Of a stretch of DNA of 64,000 nt, positions 41,667 through 50,539 are shown in pieces. The translations under genes were made by a program, and so were the position numbers. Numbering within the stretch: the first letter of the stretch is position 1; the number at the start of each line of letters is the position of its first letter. Origin of the DNA: Porphyrobacter sp. HT-58-2 (GTDB taxonomy: Bacteria; Pseudomonadota; Alphaproteobacteria; Sphingomonadales; Sphingomonadaceae); the NCBI RefSeq assembly GCF_002952215.1, contig NZ_CP022600.1, forward strand, positions 1,116,001-1,180,000. The letters run 5' to 3'. The notes below the pieces were generated by a model. That model was not told where the DNA came from. It worked only from the letters and a program-made list of their open reading frames with translations, and did not search any database.

Positions 41667-44501
41667 ATGAACCGCATCCGTCTCGCTTCGGGGGCAGCCG
41701 CCTTTGCGCTGGCCGCCAGCCTTGCCGCACCTGCCTTTGCCGGAGAGCTTGCGGGCATTGTGGCCGACGAAAGCCAGACCGAGGCGCTTCAGTCGGCGGA
41801 AGTCGTGATCGAGGAACTGGGTCGCCGTACGGTCACCGCGCGCGACGGCAGCTATGTTTTTGCCGACGTGCCAGAGGGTACCTACACCGTTACCGCCCGT
41901 TATGTCGGTGCGCCACCGGTGAGCTTCACCGTCACCGTTCCCGCGACCGGCCGGGTCTTGCAGAACTTCGGCCTGGGCGAGGCCGGGTCGGACATCCTCG
42001 TGCTCGGCCAGAGCGCCAACCTCGCCTCGGCCCTGTCGCGCAAGCGTGCGGCCGATGGCGTCTCGGATGTGCTGACCCGCGACTCGATCGGGCAGTTTCC
42101 CGATCAGAACGTGGCGGAATCGCTGCGCCGTCTGCCCGGCATCAACGTGCTCAACGATCAGGGCGAAGGCCGCTTCGTGACCGTGCGCGGGCTTGATCCG
42201 AACCTCAACGCCACCTCGTTGAACGGCGTGCGCGTGCCTGCGCCGGGCATCGATGAACGCGGCGTGGCGCTGGACGTGATTTCCTCGGAGATCATCGAAT
42301 CGATCGAAGTGAAGAAGTCGCTCACCCCGGACATGGACGCCGATACGATCGGTGCCTCGATCGAGATCAAGACCACCAGCGCCTTTGACCGCAAGAAGGA
42401 CCTTTACGTCGCCAAGATCGGCGGCAGCTACAACGACTATTCGGGCCAGCTGACCCCGGACGTCGGGTTCGATTTCGCCACCAAGCTTTCGGACAATTTT
42501 GGCGTCAGCGGTGGCCTGTCCTATTACAACCGCGAATTCGAGAGCGACAATGTCGAGGCTGACGGGTGGGAGCAGGACGGCAACCTCGTCTATGCCGAGG
42601 AGGTCCAGTATCGCGATTACGATGTCGAGCGCGAGCGTATCAGCGCAACGCTCGGCTTTGATGCGCGCGTGGGCGAGCATACCGAGCTTTACCTCAAGGG
42701 CGTCTACAGCGAATTCAACGATCAGGAATTCCGCCGCGACGTGATCTTCCGTCTGGAACGTGCCAATGTTTCTGGCACGGGCACAAATGCGGTGTTTGAT
42801 GATAGCAATGGGGCCAGAATTCAAATTCGGCGTCGTGTGAAGGACCGGTTTGAATCGAGCAAGATCCGTACCCTTGTATTCGGTGGCGAAAGCCGGTTCG
42901 GCGCGCTCAAGGCCGATTATTCGGTGAGCTGGGCGAAATCGGGAGAGACGAAGGACGGCTCGCTCGATCCGACGCGCTTCGATGCCAATTTCCGCAATTC
43001 CGGGACGCAAATCGGATTCGATTACAGCAACCCGCGCATCCCGCTCTATTCCGTCACGGGCAACAACACCGGCTTCCGCAACCCCAACAACTACGGGCTG
43101 AACTCGATCGAATTTACCCAGACGTCTGTGGGCGAGGACGAAGAATTCGCTGCGCGCTTCGATCTAGGCTACGAAATTGCCACCGATGCCGGGACCCTGA
43201 CGATTCAGGGCGGCTCCAAGGCGCGCTTCCGTCAGAAGGACTTCGTGGGCAGATTCGAATTCTGGGAGAATGACGATCTGACGCTGGCCGATGTGCTGGG
43301 TGCAGGACAGACCTATCGTCTGCCGGGTCTTGATCTGGCCCCGCTTCCCGGGTTCACCGAGGCAACCCGGTTCTTCAACGCCAATCGCGGGGCGTTTGAA
43401 CTCAACGAAATCGACACCGCGATCGCCAGCAATGTCGAGAATTTCACAGTCGATGAAGACATCTTCGCCAGCTATCTGCTGGGCCGCTGGGAAAGCAGCA
43501 AGCTGCTGGTGATCGGGGGGCTGCGTTACGAACGCACGTTCAATCGCCTGACCGGCAATCTCGTTCAGTTCATCGAGGAAGACGGCACCCTGCCGGGCGG
43601 CGGAATTGCGCCCGAAGACACGGTGATCGTCTCGCCCACCACCACCGAGCGCAATTACGACCACTGGCTGCCCAGCCTCAACATCCGCTATGCCGCGCAG
43701 CCCAATCTGATCATGCGCGCAGCCGCCTATCGCAGCCTCGTGCGCCCCAATATCGCCGATCTTGCCCCCCGAACCATCATCGAGGATGACGAGGCCGAGG
43801 CCGGCAACCCCAATCTGGTGCCTTACGAAGCCTGGAACTTCGATGCGACGGTCGAATATTACATGTCGAACAACGGCGCGATCACGGCCGGATTGTTCTA
43901 CAAGGAAATCGACAACTTCATCTTCAGCCAGCGGATTACCGATCCCGATCCGCTGCTGGGGGTCGATATCACCCGGCTGGACACGACCCTCAACGGGCGC
44001 ACGGCGGAAATCTTCGGGATCGAGCTCGGTTTCTCGCAGCAGCTCGATTTCCTCCCCGGCTTCCTGTCGGGCTTCCTGGTGCAGGCCAACTACACCTTCA
44101 CCGATGCCAAGGGGCTGATTTCGGACGGTAACATCGCCTCGGTCACCGACACGCCGACATTCCGTGAAATCGCCTTGCCCAGCGCCAGCCGGCACACCTT
44201 CAATGGCGTGCTCGGTTACGAGAAGGGGCCGGTCTCGCTGCGTCTGGCGGGCACCTATCGCGATCTCTACCTCGATGAAATCCAAGGCAGCGCCGAGGAA
44301 GACCGGGTGGTGGACAGCCTGTTCCAGCTCGATTTCTCGGGCCGCTACAATTTCACCAAGAACTTTCAGGCCTATTTCGAGTGGATCAACATCAACGATG
44401 CGGAATATTTCGCCTTCAACCGTCTGGGCGGGCGCGAGAATGTCCTGCAGTTTGAACGCTACAACTGGACGATGAAGGGCGGCATCAGGCTTACGTTCTG
44501 A
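41667..44501 (+). CDS. TonB-dependent outer-membrane receptor (3), with carboxypeptidase-like domain
   Basis: A 944-residue receptor of the large Xanthomonas-Caulobacter type. After the signal peptide (ASLAAPAFAG) comes an 80-residue carboxypeptidase-regulatory-like beta-sandwich (LAGIVADESQTEALQSAEV, DGSYVFADVPEGTYTVTARY), then a plug (DVLTRDSIGQFPDQNVAESL, VTVRGLDPNLNATSLNG) and a barrel ending GGIRLTF. ATG 41667 follows AGGGG. The phytase gene starts 10 bp downstream and a PhoX-type gene follows, so it probably imports phytate or its breakdown products. Confidence 0.93.
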   Translation: MNRIRLASGAAAFALAASLAAPAFAGELAGIVADESQTEALQSAEVVIEELGRRTVTARDGSYVFADVPEGTYTVTARYVGAPPVSFTVTVPATGRVLQNFGLGEAGSDILVLGQSANLASALSRKRAADGVSDVLTRDSIGQFPDQNVAESLRRLPGINVLNDQGEGRFVTVRGLDPNLNATSLNGVRVPAPGIDERGVALDVISSEIIESIEVKKSLTPDMDADTIGASIEIKTTSAFDRKKDLYVAKIGGSYNDYSGQLTPDVGFDFATKLSDNFGVSGGLSYYNREFESDNVEADGWEQDGNLVYAEEVQYRDYDVERERISATLGFDARVGEHTELYLKGVYSEFNDQEFRRDVIFRLERANVSGTGTNAVFDDSNGARIQIRRRVKDRFESSKIRTLVFGGESRFGALKADYSVSWAKSGETKDGSLDPTRFDANFRNSGTQIGFDYSNPRIPLYSVTGNNTGFRNPNNYGLNSIEFTQTSVGEDEEFAARFDLGYEIATDAGTLTIQGGSKARFRQKDFVGRFEFWENDDLTLADVLGAGQTYRLPGLDLAPLPGFTEATRFFNANRGAFELNEIDTAIASNVENFTVDEDIFASYLLGRWESSKLLVIGGLRYERTFNRLTGNLVQFIEEDGTLPGGGIAPEDTVIVSPTTTERNYDHWLPSLNIRYAAQPNLIMRAAAYRSLVRPNIADLAPRTIIEDDEAEAGNPNLVPYEAWNFDATVEYYMSNNGAITAGLFYKEIDNFIFSQRITDPDPLLGVDITRLDTTLNGRTAEIFGIELGFSQQLDFLPGFLSGFLVQANYTFTDAKGLISDGNIASVTDTPTFREIALPSASRHTFNGVLGYEKGPVSLRLAGTYRDLYLDEIQGSAEEDRVVDSLFQLDFSGRYNFTKNFQAYFEWININDAEYFAFNRLGGRENVLQFERYNWTMKGGIRLTF

Positions 44502-44511
44502 GGCCGGTGAC

Positions 44512-45552
44512 ATGATGATCAGACCATTGCACGGCTTTGCCCTTGTTTCGCTGGCGATTGCCGGAGCCTGCACCACGGTCCCGCCTGTCATGGGCGATCC
44601 GGCCGTGACCGTGACCGCGCGGGGCCAGACCCCGCCGGTTGGCACCGTGCGCGAGGATGCGGCAGACGATCCGGCGATCTGGCGCAATCCGGCTGATCCA
44701 GCCGCCAGCCTGGTTGTCGGCACGGACAAGAAGGGCGGGCTCTACATCTATGACCTGAAGGGCGCGCAGAAGAGCTTCATGCCCGCCCCGGGGCTCAACA
44801 ATGTCGATCTGGTCGAGATCGAGAATGGCGGCATCCTTGTCATCGCCAGCGACCGCAGCGATCTGACGCGTGCGCATCTGTTCCTTGCCACGCTCGATCC
44901 GGCCAGCGGCGTGCTGACCCCGGCGGGCCGGATCGCGGTGGGGGCAGGGGAGGGCTACGGCATCTGCATCGCCAAGCCGGCGGGGCGGGACGAAGTGGTG
45001 GTGTTCAGCGCCCCCAAGAACGGGACGATCTACCGCACCACTTTGACCCCTTCGGTAAAGGGTTTTGCCCCTGTCACCACGACGCTTGCTCAGGTCGCGA
45101 CCCAGCCTGAAGGCTGCATTGCCGATACACGCACCGCGACGCTCTATATCGGCGAGGAAGATGCCGGGATCTGGGCGATCGACATGAATACCGGTGCCAA
45201 GCGGCTGGTCGCCGCAATCGACAACAGGATGCTGGTCGCGGACGTCGAAGGCCTCGCCATCGCGCCAGAGGGGGCGGACGGCGGGTATCTCGTCGCCTCA
45301 TCGCAAGGGGACAACGCCTTTGCCGTCTACCGTCTGCCCGGCGTGACGCCCATCGGGCGCTTCCGCATCGCTGCGGGGCAGTTCGGCAGCGTCGAGGAAA
45401 CCGACGGGATCGAGCTCGACAACCGCGATTTCGGGCCGGATTATCCCGGCGGGCTGTTCATCGCGCAGGATGGGGTCAACCCGCCTTATGCGCAGAACTT
45501 CAAATATGTCCGCTGGGACGAAGTGCTTGCCGCGCTGAAGGCCACCCGATAA
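44512..45552 (+). CDS. beta-propeller phytase (3-phytase)
   Basis: A 346-residue phytase that would release phosphate from myo-inositol hexakisphosphate with calcium. The family signature is clear: DDPAIWRNPADPAASLVVGT with DKKGGLYIYDLKG, then NNVDLVEI, and later EGCIADTRTATLYIGEEDAG and ETDGIELDN. The N-terminus ends in a lipobox-like LAIAGAC, suggesting a lipoprotein anchored in the envelope. Two adjacent ATGs (44512, 44515) are possible starts. Located between a TonB receptor and PhoX-type phosphatase, which supports a phosphate-scavenging operon. Confidence 0.9.
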   Translation: MMIRPLHGFALVSLAIAGACTTVPPVMGDPAVTVTARGQTPPVGTVREDAADDPAIWRNPADPAASLVVGTDKKGGLYIYDLKGAQKSFMPAPGLNNVDLVEIENGGILVIASDRSDLTRAHLFLATLDPASGVLTPAGRIAVGAGEGYGICIAKPAGRDEVVVFSAPKNGTIYRTTLTPSVKGFAPVTTTLAQVATQPEGCIADTRTATLYIGEEDAGIWAIDMNTGAKRLVAAIDNRMLVADVEGLAIAPEGADGGYLVASSQGDNAFAVYRLPGVTPIGRFRIAAGQFGSVEETDGIELDNRDFGPDYPGGLFIAQDGVNPPYAQNFKYVRWDEVLAALKATR

Positions 45553-45562
45553 ACCGCCCGGG

Positions 45563-46927
45563 ATGACCCAGCCACTGATCACGCCCGACCGTCGCCGCTT
45601 CCTCGGCGCGACAGCTTCTGCCTTTGCCGCCCTTGCTGCCAGCGGGTGCATGACACGAGGCACTGCGCCCGTGGTGGCCACGGCGGGGAGCAGCGGGAGC
45701 TTTGCCGGATATGGCGCATTGCGCCCCGATCCGGCTGGGTTCCTCGATTTGCCTGAGGGGTTCTCCTACCGCGTGATCTCGCGGCTTGGCGATGGGATGG
45801 ACGACGGCGGAACCGTGCCTGACCGGGCCGACGGGATGGGCTGTTTCGACATCGGTAACGGCGAGATCGCGCTGGTGCGCAACCACGAGCTGCAACCGCG
45901 CCACGATGCAGGCGGCACAATCGCCAAGGGCTTTGGCAAGCGTAACGGCGAATATGTACCCGGCGGCACCACCACCATTGTGCTGGATGCGACGAGCCTG
46001 ACCGTGAAACGCCAGTTCCGCAGCCTTGGCGGCACGATCCGCAATTGTTCGGGCGGGGTGACGCCGTGGGGCAGCTGGCTGACCTGCGAGGAAGCGCCGA
46101 CCGGCCCCGGTCAGCCCTATGGCGATGGGCTGGAACAGAACCACGGCTGGGTGTTCGAAGTGCCTGCCGCCGCGCGCGGGCTCGTCGATCCTGTGCCTCT
46201 GAAGGCGATGGGGCGTTTCAATCACGAAGCCGCGGCCGTCGATCCGGCGACCGGCATCGTCTACATGACCGAAGACCGCGACGACGGGGTGCTCTATCGT
46301 TTCGTGCCGCGCGTGCCGGGCAAGCTGGCCGAGGGCGGGCGGTTGCAGGCGATGGTGATCGAGGGGCTGGCCGATACCCGCAACTGGACGTCTGCCGCCA
46401 TGCCGGTGGGCAAGGTCTTCCCGGTGCGCTGGGTCGACCTCGACGACGTCGAAGCGCCGAGAGACGATCTGCGGATCCGTGCTGCGGCCAAGGGCGCGGC
46501 GCTGCTGGCGCGCGGCGAGGGTCTGCATATGGGCGTGAACCGCGGGCTGAGCGAGGTTTTCGCCTGCTGCACCAGCGGCGGCGCGCAGCAATTGGGGCAG
46601 ATCCTCAAGCTGATGCCCGGCAATGCGGGCCAGCCCGACACAGTCGCGCTGTTCTTCGAAAGCGAGAGCAAGGCCCAGTTCGATTACGGGGACAACCTCA
46701 CCGTAGCCCCCAACGGCCATCTGATCGTGTGCGAAGACCAGTACACCGATGTGGTCGACAACCATGTCCGCGGGATCACGCCCGAAGGGCAGCCCTATAC
46801 CCTGGCGCGCCTGATCGCGCAGACCGAGCTGGCTGGCGGCTGTTTCTCGCCCGATGGCAAGTGGCTGTTCGTCAATGCCTATTCGCCCGCTGCCACGCTG
46901 GCGATTACCGGGCCGTGGGCGGCGTAA
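45563..46927 (+). CDS. PhoX/DUF839-type phosphatase
   Basis: A 454-residue exported protein. The Tat-type signal (TPDRRRFLGATASAFAAL) is followed by the PhoX-like beta-propeller (DUF839): FSYRVISRLGD, CFDIGNGEIALVRNHELQP, SWLTCEEAPTG, YGDGLEQNHGWVFEVP, GRFNHEAAAVDP and IVYMTEDRDDGVLYRF. These acidic/His blocks are where PhoX proteins bind calcium and iron. Known PhoX enzymes are Tat-exported alkaline phosphatases. Third gene of the receptor-phytase-PhoX unit, so it may finish dephosphorylation of inositol phosphates. Confidence 0.86.
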   Translation: MTQPLITPDRRRFLGATASAFAALAASGCMTRGTAPVVATAGSSGSFAGYGALRPDPAGFLDLPEGFSYRVISRLGDGMDDGGTVPDRADGMGCFDIGNGEIALVRNHELQPRHDAGGTIAKGFGKRNGEYVPGGTTTIVLDATSLTVKRQFRSLGGTIRNCSGGVTPWGSWLTCEEAPTGPGQPYGDGLEQNHGWVFEVPAAARGLVDPVPLKAMGRFNHEAAAVDPATGIVYMTEDRDDGVLYRFVPRVPGKLAEGGRLQAMVIEGLADTRNWTSAAMPVGKVFPVRWVDLDDVEAPRDDLRIRAAAKGAALLARGEGLHMGVNRGLSEVFACCTSGGAQQLGQILKLMPGNAGQPDTVALFFESESKAQFDYGDNLTVAPNGHLIVCEDQYTDVVDNHVRGITPEGQPYTLARLIAQTELAGGCFSPDGKWLFVNAYSPAATLAITGPWAA

Positions 46928-46937
46928 TCGGCACGGC

Positions 46938-47501
46938 GTGGACGGTTTCCTGCTCGCCTTGCTGCTGGTCTTCGCGCTGGCGAGTGGCGGGCGCGACCAG
47001 TGGCTGGTGGCGCAATGGTCTGATCGCTTCGGCCAGAGCATGGCTCTGCTGCTGACGGCGATCGCTTCGGCGGTGCTGGCCGCCGCGGCGATGGCGTGGA
47101 TCGGAGCCGAATTTGCCGCCCTGCTGCCGCGCCGCGCGGCGCAGATGCTGGTTGCCTTTGCGCTCGGCTTCGCGGCGCTGGAGCTGGCCTTGCCGGTGCG
47201 CCGCAAGACCCCGCAGGAGCCGACCCGTTCCTTGGGGGCCATCGCTGTCGTGCTGTTCGCCCGCCAGATTGGCGACGGCGCGCGCTTTGGCGTGTTTGCG
47301 CTGGCGGCGTGGGCGACGGTGCCGCTGACGGCGGGTCTTGGTGGCGCGCTGGGCGGCGCGGCAGCAGTGGGGCTGGGCTGGGGGATGGGCGAGGGCGGAC
47401 TTGCCCGCTTCCCCTTGCCGATCCTGCGCCGCGTGCTGGCCGCAGGGTTGCTTGTTGCGGCGCTCTTCATCGGTTTGAACGCTCGTTACGCGACACTTTA
47501 A
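46938..47501 (+). CDS. small membrane protein, divergent TMEM165/GDT1-like
   Basis: A 187-residue membrane protein with six hydrophobic segments arranged as two similar halves: GFLLALLLVFALASGGRDQ and AIAVVLFARQIGDGARFGVFALAAW. In GDT1 cation/proton antiporters each half carries E-x-G-D-(K/R)-(T/S); here the motifs read SGGRDQ and QIGDGAR, so key acidic residues are changed. GTG 46938, 10 bp after the PhoX stop, is the best start; no ATG fits. Transport of a cation or another ion is an inference from the fold. Confidence 0.55.
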   Translation: MDGFLLALLLVFALASGGRDQWLVAQWSDRFGQSMALLLTAIASAVLAAAAMAWIGAEFAALLPRRAAQMLVAFALGFAALELALPVRRKTPQEPTRSLGAIAVVLFARQIGDGARFGVFALAAWATVPLTAGLGGALGGAAAVGLGWGMGEGGLARFPLPILRRVLAAGLLVAALFIGLNARYATL

Positions 47502-47521
47502 TCGATTTGTTCGATTATTGC

Positions 47522-47535
47522 GAATTGCATAATTC
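47522..47535. promoter_or_regulatory. inverted repeat upstream of dps
   Basis: GAATT-GCAT-AATTC forms a perfect 5-bp dyad, inside a wider near-palindrome TTGC...GCAA, 88 bp upstream of the dps ATG. A -10-like TATATT lies at 47561-47566. It might bind a stress or iron regulator; the match to OxyR or Fur consensus is not convincing by eye. Confidence 0.35.
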
Positions 47536-47622
47536 TGCAACGATCCAGCGTTTCATTCGTTATATTAAAGAACATGAAAGCGGCAGCACATTGCTGCCTA
47601 CTTGACAGTAATGGAGGACACC

Positions 47623-48084
47623 ATGGCAGACGCCACCACGAATTCCAAAGCCGCACTGATTGGCGAGCTTAACGGCTTGCTTGCCGATCACTTTGCGCTT
47701 TTCATCAAGACCAAGCATTTCCATTGGCATGTCAAAGGCCCGCGCTTTCGCGATCTGCACCTGTTGTTCGATGAGCACGCGCTGGAAGTGCGGGATCAGA
47801 TCGATCTGATTGCCGAACGGGTGCGCAAGCTTGACGCCGATACGCTGACTTCGCTCGGTTCCGTGACCGCGGCGACCCGGATCAAGGATCAGGACAGCAC
47901 CACGCTTGCGGCCGAGGACATGATCGCCGAATTGCTGGCCGACAACACGACGCTGATCGAACGGCTGAAGGGCATGAAGGATCTCGCCGAACAGGCAGGT
48001 GACAATGCCACCGACGGGCTGCTGGACGACTGGACCGACATGGCCGAACAGCGCGCCTGGTTCCTGCGTTCGCTGCTGGCCTGA
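47623..48084 (+). CDS. dps: Dps-family DNA-binding ferritin
   Basis: A 153-residue miniferritin that oxidises and stores iron and protects DNA. The ferroxidase signature spans residues 32-66: KHFHWHVKGPRFRDLHLLFD, then EVRDQIDLIAERV, giving the His-Asp-Glu ligands shared across subunits. The final DMAEQRAWFLRSLLA is typical of the alphaproteobacterial group. ATG 47623 follows GGAGGA; ATG 47611 and TTG 47602 are weaker alternatives. Single gene followed by a terminator at 48118-48151. Confidence 0.92.
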   Translation: MADATTNSKAALIGELNGLLADHFALFIKTKHFHWHVKGPRFRDLHLLFDEHALEVRDQIDLIAERVRKLDADTLTSLGSVTAATRIKDQDSTTLAAEDMIAELLADNTTLIERLKGMKDLAEQAGDNATDGLLDDWTDMAEQRAWFLRSLLA

Positions 48085-48117
48085 ACGCGCCCGCGCTTGA
48101 GCGCATAGCTATCCATG

Positions 48118-48151
48118 ACGGGTCGCCCCTGTTGCCGGGGGCGGCCCGTTT
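48118..48151 (+). terminator. intrinsic terminator after dps
   Basis: A 12-bp stem (ACGGGTCGCCCC with GGGGCGGCCCGT, one G-T pair) around an 8-nt loop, followed by TTT. It lies 34 bp after the dps stop and immediately before the next gene's ribosome-binding site. Confidence 0.72.
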
Positions 48152-48165
48152 GCTATGCAGGAGTC

Positions 48166-48792
48166 ATGGCCGATATCACGATCATCGAGGGCGCCGATCC
48201 GGCGGCGATTGCCGCTTGGCTGGCCCGGAAGCTGGAGGAGCGCCTCAGCGGAGCAGGCGCAATCACTATCCCCGGCGGATCAACCCCGTTCCCCATCCTT
48301 GCTGCGCTGATCGAAGCGGGCGGTGTCCATTGGGCGGCTTGGCAGGTGTGGCCCAATGACGACCGGATCGTGCCGGAAGATCACGAGGCGTCGAATACTG
48401 GCAAGATGCGCGCCTTGCTGGAGCCGGCGGGCGCAGGCATCGTGCCGCTTGTCGAGGATGCCCGGCCGCCGCACTTCGCGCTGACCTGGCTCGGCATGGG
48501 GCCGGACGGGCATATTGCCTCGCTGTTCCCCAATACCGATCCCCAGATTGACGAGCCGCGCGCCGTGCTACGCCTCACCCCTAATCCGCTCCCTCCGCAT
48601 GCGCCCTTCGATCGCATCACCCTGACGATCCCGGCGCTGCTTGATACTGATGCGCTGGTATTCACACTGGGCGGCGCGGCTGACAAGCGCGCGGTGTTTG
48701 AAGGCGCGGTGGCGGGCGCGCATGATCTCCCCGTCGCCCGCCTCCTGCGCGCAGCCGCCGCGCGGGGCGTGCCTGTGACTGTTTTCACCTGA
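48166..48792 (+). CDS. pgl: 6-phosphogluconolactonase
   Basis: A 208-residue enzyme of the glucosamine-6-phosphate isomerase/6-phosphogluconolactonase fold. It would hydrolyse 6-phosphogluconolactone in the pentose phosphate or Entner-Doudoroff route. Family marks: ITIPGGSTPFPILAAL, WPNDDRIVPEDHEASNTGKM, and the substrate-site block LTWLGMGPDGHIASLFPNT. It is shorter than many family members (about 230-240) but includes all main motifs. ATG 48166 follows AGGAG. The stop overlaps the ATG of the NUDIX gene. Confidence 0.88.
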   Translation: MADITIIEGADPAAIAAWLARKLEERLSGAGAITIPGGSTPFPILAALIEAGGVHWAAWQVWPNDDRIVPEDHEASNTGKMRALLEPAGAGIVPLVEDARPPHFALTWLGMGPDGHIASLFPNTDPQIDEPRAVLRLTPNPLPPHAPFDRITLTIPALLDTDALVFTLGGAADKRAVFEGAVAGAHDLPVARLLRAAAARGVPVTVFT

Positions 48793-49265
48793 TGGCGGCA
48801 TGGCTCCCCGCCCCGCTCCACCGCGCGTTGATGCCGCTGGCCCACATGCTGCGGCATTACTGGCGGCGCTGGCGCAAGACCCCGATCGCCGGGGTGAGCG
48901 TGATCGTCACCAATCTTGGCGGCGACGTGCTGCTGCTGAAGCATTCCTACGGCCCGGATGTCTGGGGTCTGCCGGGCGGCGGGCTTGGCAAGGGTGAAGA
49001 CCCGATGGAGGCCGCGCAGCGCGAGTTGCGCGAGGAACTGGGCGTCGAGCTTGTCCGGCTTGAGCCTGTCGGCACGCTTGAGGAAGTGCTGTCGGGATCG
49101 CCGCATACGGCGCATATCTTCACCGGCGTGTGCGATCGCCAACCGCAGCCCGATCGCCGTGAGGTGACCGTGGCGCGGTTCTTCCCCTCGCACTCCCTGC
49201 CTGAACCACTGGGTCGCACCACGCGCGACAGGATCGCAGTCTGGAAGGCGCGGGGGACAGGGTAG
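48792..49265 (+). CDS. NUDIX hydrolase
   Basis: A 157-residue pyrophosphohydrolase. The NUDIX box lies at residues 62-85 (GGGLGKGEDPMEAAQREL, then REELGV) with the metal-binding REL-EEL glutamates intact. The Arg-rich N-terminal 30 residues (HYWRRWRKT) are outside the domain. Substrate cannot be deduced; housecleaning of nucleoside diphosphate derivatives is likely. Co-translated with pgl through a TGATG overlap. Confidence 0.87.
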   Translation: MAAWLPAPLHRALMPLAHMLRHYWRRWRKTPIAGVSVIVTNLGGDVLLLKHSYGPDVWGLPGGGLGKGEDPMEAAQRELREELGVELVRLEPVGTLEEVLSGSPHTAHIFTGVCDRQPQPDRREVTVARFFPSHSLPEPLGRTTRDRIAVWKARGTG

Positions 49266-49296
49266 GAGGTCTGCGCCACCGAAGTTGGCCACCAAA

Positions 49297-50430
49297 TCAG
49301 AGCAATCGCAGTTGCGCCTCGTCGCGGACGGGCTTCTCATCCTCGGCCCCTTCGAGATTGCCCAGCGTCAGGCCCATTAGCCGGATCGGTCGCGGTAGGG
49401 GTAGTTCGGCTTCGAGCAGCGCGCCGGAGAGGGCTGCGAATTGCGCCTTTCCGCTCACATAGTCGGGCAGCGAGGCGCTGCGGGTCATGATCCGGAAATC
49501 GGTAAACTTCAGCTTGAGCGTCACCGTCCGCCCCCTCGCGCCCGAGGCTTCGATCCGTTCCCATACGATGTCGATGATGGTGGCGAGGGTTTCGCGCAGC
49601 GCCGCGCCGCTGCCGATATCCTCGGAGAAGGTCCGCTCCCCGCCGACCGACTTCCTCACCCGGTGTGCGGCCACGGGCCTGAGGTCGATGCCGCGGGCGG
49701 CGCGGAACAGGTAATCGCCCATGCTGCCGAAATGCTCGCGCAGGAAGGCGATGTCCTTTGCCGCCAGATCGGCCCCGGTGGCGATGCCGAGGCGCTGCAT
49801 CTTCTCCTCCGCCTTGGGGCCAACCCCGTGGAACCGCCGGATCGGCAGGCCCGCCACAAATGCCGCGCCTTCGCCGGGGCGGATCACGCACATACCGTCA
49901 GGCTTGTTCTGATCGCTCGCAAGCTTGGCGAGGAACTTGTTGTAACTCACCCCCGCGCTGGCGGTCAGCTGGGTCTTGGCGCGGATTTCCTGCCGGATCA
50001 GCGTGGCGATGCGGGTGGCGCTGCCGATCCCGAGGCGATCATCGGTGACATCGAGATAGGCCTCGTCAAGGCTCAGCGGCTCGATGATTGGCGTGTAATG
50101 CTCGAACACCTTGCGGATCTGGCGGCTCGCCTCCTTGTAGGCATCAAAGCGCGGGCGCACGAAGATGAGGTCGGGACACAGGCGGCTTGCCGTGATCGAG
50201 GGCATGGCGCTGCGCACCCCGAATTTGCGCGCCTCGTAGCTGGCGGCGGCCACCACCCCGCGCCCGCCTGCCCCGCCGACCGCGACCGGCTTGCCCTTGA
50301 GGTCAGGATTGTCGCGCTGCTCGACGCTGGCGAAGAAGGCATCCATATCGACATGGATGATCTTCCTCAGACCGAGCTCGTCCGTGCGAGCCTCTCTGCC
50401 ATCATCATGCAAAGGCGCATCGCTTGCCAT
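49297..50430 (-). CDS. dinB: DNA polymerase IV (Y-family)
   Basis: A 377-residue translesion polymerase. Catalytic acidic residues are in IIHVDMDAFFASVEQRDNP and LSLDEAYLDVTD; the helix-hairpin-helix region is LPIRRFHGVGPKAEEKMQRL, and the little-finger domain runs to the C-terminus (TVTLKLKFTDF). A beta-clamp-binding motif is suggested by the terminal QLRLL. ATG 50430 is chosen; the longer frame runs into the divergent MFS gene. No SOS box is evident by eye upstream. Confidence 0.92.
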   Translation of the reverse strand: MASDAPLHDDGREARTDELGLRKIIHVDMDAFFASVEQRDNPDLKGKPVAVGGAGGRGVVAAASYEARKFGVRSAMPSITASRLCPDLIFVRPRFDAYKEASRQIRKVFEHYTPIIEPLSLDEAYLDVTDDRLGIGSATRIATLIRQEIRAKTQLTASAGVSYNKFLAKLASDQNKPDGMCVIRPGEGAAFVAGLPIRRFHGVGPKAEEKMQRLGIATGADLAAKDIAFLREHFGSMGDYLFRAARGIDLRPVAAHRVRKSVGGERTFSEDIGSGAALRETLATIIDIVWERIEASGARGRTVTLKLKFTDFRIMTRSASLPDYVSGKAQFAALSGALLEAELPLPRPIRLMGLTLGNLEGAEDEKPVRDEAQLRLL

Positions 50431-50539
50431 GCGGCACGAATAGAACCTTGTGACCGGGGAAGGAACCATTGCTGGAACGAATCGCGCCGTCTGCCATTTT
50501 GTGCAGATGCGAAAAGAACAGTGGTCTTCTGGCGAACCG

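Noticed and set aside
49266..49296. Terminator between the convergent NUDIX and dinB genes
   Set aside because: No stem of useful length is visible in the 31-bp gap.
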